Assembly: GCA_944363735.1 (NCBI GenBank)
Contig: CALVVB010000004.1
Location: 1-47,007 of the forward strand
DNA length: 47,007 nucleotides
Origin: an uncultured Bacilli bacterium
GTDB taxonomy: Bacteria > Bacillota_I > Bacilli_A > RF39 > UBA660
Reading direction: 5' to 3'
A model generated the notes under the pieces. It saw only the letters and a list, made by a program, of their open reading frames with translations, was not told the origin of the DNA and did not search any database. The translations under genes and the position numbers were made by a program. Of the stretch, positions 41,683 to 47,007 are shown piece by piece; the stretch's first letter is position 1, and the number at the start of each line of letters is the position of its first letter.

Positions 41683-42108
41683 TTATCCTAATACTTTACT
41701 TCTTCCTCTACTTGCATAGTCTTCTAATTGTTCTTTGGTTAAATTTCCAGTATTTAAAATGCTTATTTCTTTATCAGAACCTTTAGTAATCTCCTCTTTA
41801 TGTACTAAAAAATATTTTAATTTTTTTAAAGTATCTATTTTATCTTGATACATAAGTAATGAAACTCCAATAGGGATACCACTAAATCCTGCTCCCAAAC
41901 CAATACTATCCATAATAAAATCAATTACTGTATTTGGATTACCTAATTTATATCCTATAAATGCTCCTATTGGGAAAGCTATAGCAGCAGCAGGATATCC
42001 TCTTTTTAAAAAATATTTTTCTCCCATTTCTTTTTCATAGGTTTGAAGATTTGTAATTCTTACCTTATGTTCCATTCTTTTTACTTCTTCATTTCTTCTT
42101 TTATACAT
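41683..42108 (-). CDS. Small two-helix membrane protein
   Basis: The 141-aa protein has a charged N-terminus (RRNEEVKRMEHKVRI), a conserved NLQTYEKEMGEKYFLKRGYP stretch, two membrane helices (about residues 40-58 and 65-90) and a charged tail ending ASRGRSKVLG. I know no function. A broken paralogue lies 1.3 kb downstream, and the 3' ends and short flanks of both copies are alike. Start at ATG after GGGGG. Confidence 0.55.
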   Translation of the reverse strand: MYKRRNEEVKRMEHKVRITNLQTYEKEMGEKYFLKRGYPAAAIAFPIGAFIGYKLGNPNTVIDFIMDSIGLGAGFSGIPIGVSLLMYQDKIDTLKKLKYFLVHKEEITKGSDKEISILNTGNLTKEQLEDYASRGRSKVLG

Positions 42109-42183
42109 ATAAATTTCCCCCTTGTTAAATTTACTGAAATTATATAAAAAACACTTGATTTTGTCAATGTATATAGAACAAAA

Positions 42184-42891
42184 TCAAGCATTTCCGAATC
42201 TTCTATTTCTCTTTCTATAACAATCAAGTGATTTCTCTAAACATTTAATATCATAATCAGGAAAATAAGTATCTGGAAAATCATATTCAGTATAACTTGA
42301 TTGATATATCATAAAATTACTAATTCTTTTTTCTCCGCTTGTTCTAATAACAAAATCAAGTGGTGGTAAGTCTTGATATAAATTTCTACTTACAACTTCT
42401 TTTGTAATATCTTCTATATTTAAAGAACCATCTAATACTTGCTTGGCAATTTTTTTAGTCATATCAACTATTTCACAATCACCACCATAGTTAAGACAAA
42501 TATTTAGTATTCCTTTTGTATTATTTTTAGTATCATTAGTAATTTTATCCATACTGTCAATTACACTTTTAGGAAGATTTTCACGTCTTCCTGAAAATAC
42601 TACTTTAACATCATTTTTCTTTATAGATTCTAACTTACTATTGAAAAGTGTTACAAACAGTTTCATTAAGTAATCAACTTCACTTTTTTCACGCTTAAAG
42701 TTTTCAGTAGAAAAGGCATATAAGGACACAACTTTAATAGAAGTATTTTTATAAATATAATCAAGAAGATTAATTAGATTATCTGCACCTGCTTTATGTC
42801 CTGCACTTCTATTTAGGCCTCGCTCTTTAGCCCATCTACCATTACCATCCATAATAATTCCTAAATGATTAGGATATACTACATCACTCAT
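42184..42891 (-). CDS. uppS: Isoprenyl (undecaprenyl) diphosphate synthase
   Basis: The 235-aa cis-prenyltransferase makes the C55 lipid carrier for wall polymers. LGIIMDGNGRWAKERGL at the start carries the catalytic aspartate (residue 15); SAGHKAGADN, LYAFSTENFKR and LDFVIRTSGEKRISNFM complete the family set. It starts 3 nt before the end of the nifJ operon segment and is read in the same direction, with AAGGAG upstream. Confidence 0.95.
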   Translation of the reverse strand: MSDVVYPNHLGIIMDGNGRWAKERGLNRSAGHKAGADNLINLLDYIYKNTSIKVVSLYAFSTENFKREKSEVDYLMKLFVTLFNSKLESIKKNDVKVVFSGRRENLPKSVIDSMDKITNDTKNNTKGILNICLNYGGDCEIVDMTKKIAKQVLDGSLNIEDITKEVVSRNLYQDLPPLDFVIRTSGEKRISNFMIYQSSYTEYDFPDTYFPDYDIKCLEKSLDCYRKRNRRFGNA

Positions 42892-42893
42892 AA

Positions 42894-45800
42894 TTACTCC
42901 TTATTTTTATTTGTTAAGTCATTATAATATTCATAACTTTCTTTAGCGTTATTTTCATTTTCTAGAAGTAAATTATCTGCTTCATCACTATTTATAATTT
43001 TTAATGATTTATATCTATCTTCACTATTTAAATATTCTTGATACTTATTAAAGTCACTTTTAGCATCCATTTTAAATTCTTTAGTATCTGGATTATAATG
43101 GAAAATTGGAAAATATCCACTACTTGTTGCTTGTTTCTCTTCATCAATAGAGTTACTCATTCCTTTTAGTATACCCCAAGCGATACATGGAGAGTATGCA
43201 ACTATTAGACTTGGTCCATTATATTTTTCTGCTTCTAACATTACTTTAACTGTACTTGCAGGATTAGCTCCTAAAGATATAGCCCCTACATAGACATCAG
43301 AATTAGTTAAAGCTATTTTTAATAAATCTTTCTTGGTTGTCTTTTTACCAGTTGATGCAAATTTTGCCACTGATCCTGCCCTAGTAGACTTACTAGCTTG
43401 TCCTCCAGTATTAGAGTAAACTTCTGTATCAAGAACTAAAATATTGACATTTTCTCCACTGTTTAGAACATGGTCTATTCCGTTATATCCTATATCATAA
43501 GCCCAACCATCTCCTCCTACAGCCCATAAAGAAATAGGCATAATATATTTCTTTAGAGATTTTAAAGCTTTAATCTTAGTATGAGGAATAACAGAAAGTA
43601 AAGCTTTAGCAGTATCTACATTAACATCATTAACATAATCTAAATAAATATCTTTTTCTTCTTCATCAACTTTAGAGATATTTTCATTTATAATATTCTT
43701 TAATTGGTTTTTCTTAACTTCATCAGCTATTTTCATTCCAAAGCCAAACTCTGCATTATCTTCAAATAAGGAGTTAGCCCAAGGAACACTATATGGAGTT
43801 GAAGGACTAGATGCACCATAAATAGATGAACATCCTGTTGCATTGGCAATTACAAGTCTATCTCCAAATAATTGTGTTAATAGCTTTAGATAAGGTGTCT
43901 CCCCACAACCAGCACAAGCACCACTAAACTCAAATCTAGGTCTTTTAAACTGGCTACCTTTAACAGTACTAACACTCATAACATCTTTCTCAGTTACTTC
44001 ATTAAATAAGTATTCTGTCTCTTTTAAAGTAATATCATTTACAAGACTTTCTTTACTTACCATTTCAAGGGCTTTAACACCTTTCTTACCAGGACAAATA
44101 TTAGCACATAATCCACAACCAGTACAATCTTTATAACTGACTGAAATTGTAAATTTTAAATTATCTCCTAAATTACTATCTAAAAGTTTATCATTTAAAC
44201 TATTAGGAGCCTTTTCTACCTCATCTTTATCTAGTAAAAATGGTCTTATTACTGCATGAGGACAAACAAGGGAACATAAGTTACAACTAATACAGTTTTC
44301 ACTTTTATATTTAGGAACTACTTCACTAATATCACGTTTCTCAAGTCTAGAAAGTCCTCCATCAACAGTACCATCAGGTCTATCTAAAAAAGCACTAACA
44401 GGTAAAGTATCTCCTTCACGTTTATCAATTATATCAAACAAACTAGTTCTAACTTCACTAACAGGAATATAATCATCCATACTTTCATCTATCTTAAGTA
44501 AGTGTGTTGTATTAATAGCATTATCTACTGCTTTTTTATTTTTATCTGCTAAATTATTTCCTTTAAGTTTAAATCTATCATCAAGATTATCTTTTAACTT
44601 CTTAATAGCATAATCACTATCTAGAATATGACCAAATTTAAAGATTAAAGCTTCCATAATTGCACTTATCTTATTACCAAGTCCTTCTTTTTTAGCAATT
44701 TTATAAGCATTAACTACATAGACTTTAATATTATTATCTAGAATATACTTTTTATCTTCACTACTTATCATAGAAATAATCTCATCATCAGTTCTACTAC
44801 TATTAAGAAGAAACACTCCATTCTTTTTAATCTTATTAATAAATCTAAATTTAGTAAGATAAGTATCCTGTGTACAAACTAACAACTTAGCTTTTCCCAC
44901 ATAATAAGTAGATCTAATAGGTGTTTTAGAAAATCTTAAATGACTTAAAGTAACTCCACCTGATTTTTTAGAATCATATTGGAAATAACCTTGGACATAA
45001 GCATCTGTAGAATTTCCTGTTATTTTCATTAAATCTTTACATGCAGACACCATTCCATCACTACCATAACCATAAACAAGGAATGATGTTTGTCCTTTAT
45101 GAGGTAAATTAAACTCTTTATCATAAGGAATACTTAAGTTAGTAACATCATCATCAATTCCTATAGTAAAGTTATGATTAATAGTATCTAAATTATCATA
45201 TATTGCTTTTATCATAGATGGAGTTGTATCTTTACTAGATAATCCATATCTTCCTCCTACTACTTTAATATCTCTATCTAATGATTTAATAATGTTATCT
45301 ACATCCAAAAACAATGGTTCTCCTGTACTTCCAGCTTCTTTAGTACGATCTAATACTGCAATCATCTTAACAGTTTTAGGAATACTCTTTAAGAAATATT
45401 CTCTTGAAAAAGGTCTATATAAATGTACTTCTACTACTCCAACTTTCTCACCATTATCATTTAAATAATCTACTACTTCTTTAATAGTCTCACAAACACT
45501 ACCCATGGCAACAATTATTTTAGTAGCATCACGTCTACCATAATAATTAAATGGTGCATAATTTTTTCCTGTTATTTTATTAATTTCCTGCATGTATTCA
45601 TTAACTATGTCTGGTAATTCTAAATAATATTTATTTCTAACTTCAGTCGCTTGAAAATATATATCATCATTTTCACTAGTACCTCTAGTTACAGGATTAT
45701 CTGGGTGAAGACTTCTTTTACGAAAAGCATCAAGGGCTTTCTTATCTACTAGTTTTTTTAATTTATTAGTATCAATTACATCTATCTTTTGTAATTCATG

Positions 45801-46322
45801 ACTTGTTCTAAAACCATCAAAAACATTCATAAAAGGAACTCTACCTTTAATAGCAGATAAGTGTGCTACTCCTGTTAAATCCATTACTTCTTGAACTGAA
45901 GATGAGGCAAGTATTGCAAAACCTGTACTTCTAGCAGCATAAACATCTTGATGGTCACCAAGTATTGACAAAGCATGAGTTGCAATACTTCTTGCCGCTA
46001 CATTTATAACACAAGGAAGTAATTCTCCTGCTATTTTATACATATTAGGTATCATTAATAAAAGACCTTGACTAGCTGTATAAGTAGTAGTTAAACATCC
46101 TGCTTGAAGCGAACCATGAACCATACCAGCAGCCCCTGCTTCACTTTCCATTTCCACTACTTTAACAGGTTGATTAAAGTAATTAAGTTTTCCTTCACTT
46201 GCCCATTTATCAGTAAGTTCTGCCATAGGAGATGCAGGAGTTATTGGGTATATACCTGCAACTTCTGTAAAATTATATGAAACATAACTACAAGCTTCAT
46301 TTCCATCCATTATTTTCTTCAT
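42894..46322 (-). CDS. nifJ: Pyruvate:ferredoxin (flavodoxin) oxidoreductase
   Basis: The 1142-aa single-chain enzyme turns pyruvate and CoA into acetyl-CoA, CO2 and reduced ferredoxin, a central step of anaerobic energy metabolism. It has the N-terminal core domain (EVAGIYPITPASPMAELTD), the gamma-like domain, two 4Fe-4S clusters (CISCNLCSLVCP at about 684 and CTGCGLCANICPG at about 738) and the C-terminal thiamine-diphosphate domain (GACAGCGETP, then GGDGWAYDIGY and NTGGQASKSTRAG). The length is close to family normal. It is 3 nt ahead of uppS on the same strand. The start ATG at 46322 has only a weak binding site (GAGTGA). Confidence 0.96.
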   Translation of the reverse strand: MKKIMDGNEACSYVSYNFTEVAGIYPITPASPMAELTDKWASEGKLNYFNQPVKVVEMESEAGAAGMVHGSLQAGCLTTTYTASQGLLLMIPNMYKIAGELLPCVINVAARSIATHALSILGDHQDVYAARSTGFAILASSSVQEVMDLTGVAHLSAIKGRVPFMNVFDGFRTSHELQKIDVIDTNKLKKLVDKKALDAFRKRSLHPDNPVTRGTSENDDIYFQATEVRNKYYLELPDIVNEYMQEINKITGKNYAPFNYYGRRDATKIIVAMGSVCETIKEVVDYLNDNGEKVGVVEVHLYRPFSREYFLKSIPKTVKMIAVLDRTKEAGSTGEPLFLDVDNIIKSLDRDIKVVGGRYGLSSKDTTPSMIKAIYDNLDTINHNFTIGIDDDVTNLSIPYDKEFNLPHKGQTSFLVYGYGSDGMVSACKDLMKITGNSTDAYVQGYFQYDSKKSGGVTLSHLRFSKTPIRSTYYVGKAKLLVCTQDTYLTKFRFINKIKKNGVFLLNSSRTDDEIISMISSEDKKYILDNNIKVYVVNAYKIAKKEGLGNKISAIMEALIFKFGHILDSDYAIKKLKDNLDDRFKLKGNNLADKNKKAVDNAINTTHLLKIDESMDDYIPVSEVRTSLFDIIDKREGDTLPVSAFLDRPDGTVDGGLSRLEKRDISEVVPKYKSENCISCNLCSLVCPHAVIRPFLLDKDEVEKAPNSLNDKLLDSNLGDNLKFTISVSYKDCTGCGLCANICPGKKGVKALEMVSKESLVNDITLKETEYLFNEVTEKDVMSVSTVKGSQFKRPRFEFSGACAGCGETPYLKLLTQLFGDRLVIANATGCSSIYGASSPSTPYSVPWANSLFEDNAEFGFGMKIADEVKKNQLKNIINENISKVDEEEKDIYLDYVNDVNVDTAKALLSVIPHTKIKALKSLKKYIMPISLWAVGGDGWAYDIGYNGIDHVLNSGENVNILVLDTEVYSNTGGQASKSTRAGSVAKFASTGKKTTKKDLLKIALTNSDVYVGAISLGANPASTVKVMLEAEKYNGPSLIVAYSPCIAWGILKGMSNSIDEEKQATSSGYFPIFHYNPDTKEFKMDAKSDFNKYQEYLNSEDRYKSLKIINSDEADNLLLENENNAKESYEYYNDLTNKNKE

Positions 46323-46471
46323 ATATTATCATCACTCTTTTCTATCGTTTCTAAATTTATTATATAATAAAATTATGTTTTTATCTATCTATTTAGAAAA
46401 AATTGTGTTATAGTATGAGTGAGAAGCGATATAATTAAAAAACATTACAATATATAGATAGGAGTAAAAAC

Positions 46472-46912
46472 ATGAATAAAATTGAAAGTTCAAAACCAGA
46501 TATTTCTGAATATGGATTTATAAGGCTTTACAGTGCTACTGTAATCTTGCAAGGTAAAAATCCTATATTTGAAAATCATGAATTAGAAAAAGATTTATTT
46601 AAGTATTATGATAAAGAAGAATACAATTTCTTTTTTGAAGATATTGTAAAAAGAGAAGATAAAATATTTAAAGATAGTAGTTATTTAGATTTAAATGCTG
46701 GTTTAGGGCAAGGATATGCTTTAGGATTATTATTACCACTACAAGGATCTAAAAATTTAAAATCTATTATTAATCTCTCTAGAGAAAATGCTAGTGAAAT
46801 ACTTTCATCATTTAATGAGAAACAGATAGTAGCAATGGAAAATCTATGTAATGAAATGACTGAAGAAAAGAACAAAATGAATAATAAAACATTTACTAAA
46901 AAATCAAGTTAA
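46472..46912 (+). CDS. Hypothetical soluble protein
   Basis: The 146-aa protein is charged and mostly helical (KYYDKEEYNFFFEDIVKREDK; ENLCNEMTEEKNKMNNKTFT) with one small hydrophobic patch (LNAGLGQGYALGLLLPLQG) too short to span a membrane. No family recognised. It is divergent from nifJ, starts after GATAGGAG, and ends just before a terminator. Confidence 0.6.
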   Translation: MNKIESSKPDISEYGFIRLYSATVILQGKNPIFENHELEKDLFKYYDKEEYNFFFEDIVKREDKIFKDSSYLDLNAGLGQGYALGLLLPLQGSKNLKSIINLSRENASEILSSFNEKQIVAMENLCNEMTEEKNKMNNKTFTKKSS

Positions 46913-46962
46913 ATTTTTGACAAAAGTTAATATCTCGACTTTGACAGTTTTATAAAGACAAA

Positions 46963-47006
46963 ATCTCTCGAACCCTTATTTTATAAGGATTTAGAGAGAT
47001 TTTTTT
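46963..47006 (+). terminator. Terminator of the last gene
   Basis: ATCTCTC (46963-46969) pairs with GAGAGAT (46994-47000) around an inner CCTTAT/ATAAGG pair, followed by six T. Confidence 0.85.
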
Positions 47007-47007
47007 G

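Overview
The window is a chromosomal segment of an AT-rich, Gram-positive-type anaerobe, probably a gut Bacillota close to the Bacilli/RF39-like lineages. This rests on strong AGGAGG ribosome-binding sites, TTGACA/TATAAT promoters, a fused one-chain pyruvate:ferredoxin oxidoreductase (anaerobic metabolism), GatCAB, peptidoglycan carboxypeptidases (so it has a wall), and TGA used as a stop. The exact taxon cannot be fixed from the sequence.

Region 1 (1-13.5 kb) is an accessory-looking run, nearly all on the minus strand: an ABC-F ATPase (cut by the window edge), a serine hydrolase, a class II Fic protein, a YjbR-EVE protein, a monooxygenase-like protein, an alpha/beta hydrolase, a DUF4143 ATPase, XRE regulators, a gluzincin, DNA-alkylation repair genes (tag-ogt), TraX and a NUDIX hydrolase. 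It holds decaying genes: an alkD N-terminal fragment, a frameshifted nitroreductase and a short orphan tail.

Region 2 (13,520-23,885) is, I infer, an integrative mobilizable element of about 10.4 kb. It carries a tyrosine integrase, a MobV relaxase, a RepA-like ATPase, a hairpin-rich origin-like region with a MobV-type oriT candidate, integrase arm-type repeats at both ends and a 10-bp direct repeat (CTTCAGGGGG) at its ends. Its cargo is a PHP-ABC ATPase resembling TrlF/RloC-type defence proteins with a small partner, and an XRE / small P-loop kinase / zeta-toxin / HAD-phosphatase cassette. The element seems to have integrated into the 3' part of a host small-RNA gene and to have supplied a replacement terminator.

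Region 3 (24-47 kb) is mostly host core: recG, a GDPD-fold protein lacking its catalytic residues, a collagen-like surface protein behind a structured leader RNA, two D-Ala-D-Ala carboxypeptidases (dacA and vanY types), a second NUDIX, YihY, a two-sensor GGDEF-like membrane protein, gatCAB, a U32 peptidase, a second Fic protein flanked by an intact and a broken copy of one membrane-protein gene, uppS and nifJ.

The points most worth following are the sRNA gene used as attachment site, the third copy of the att core in the collagen-gene leader (exactly complementary to the sRNA), the two cargo systems with their operators, and the origin/oriT region. No rRNA, tRNA or CRISPR array was seen.
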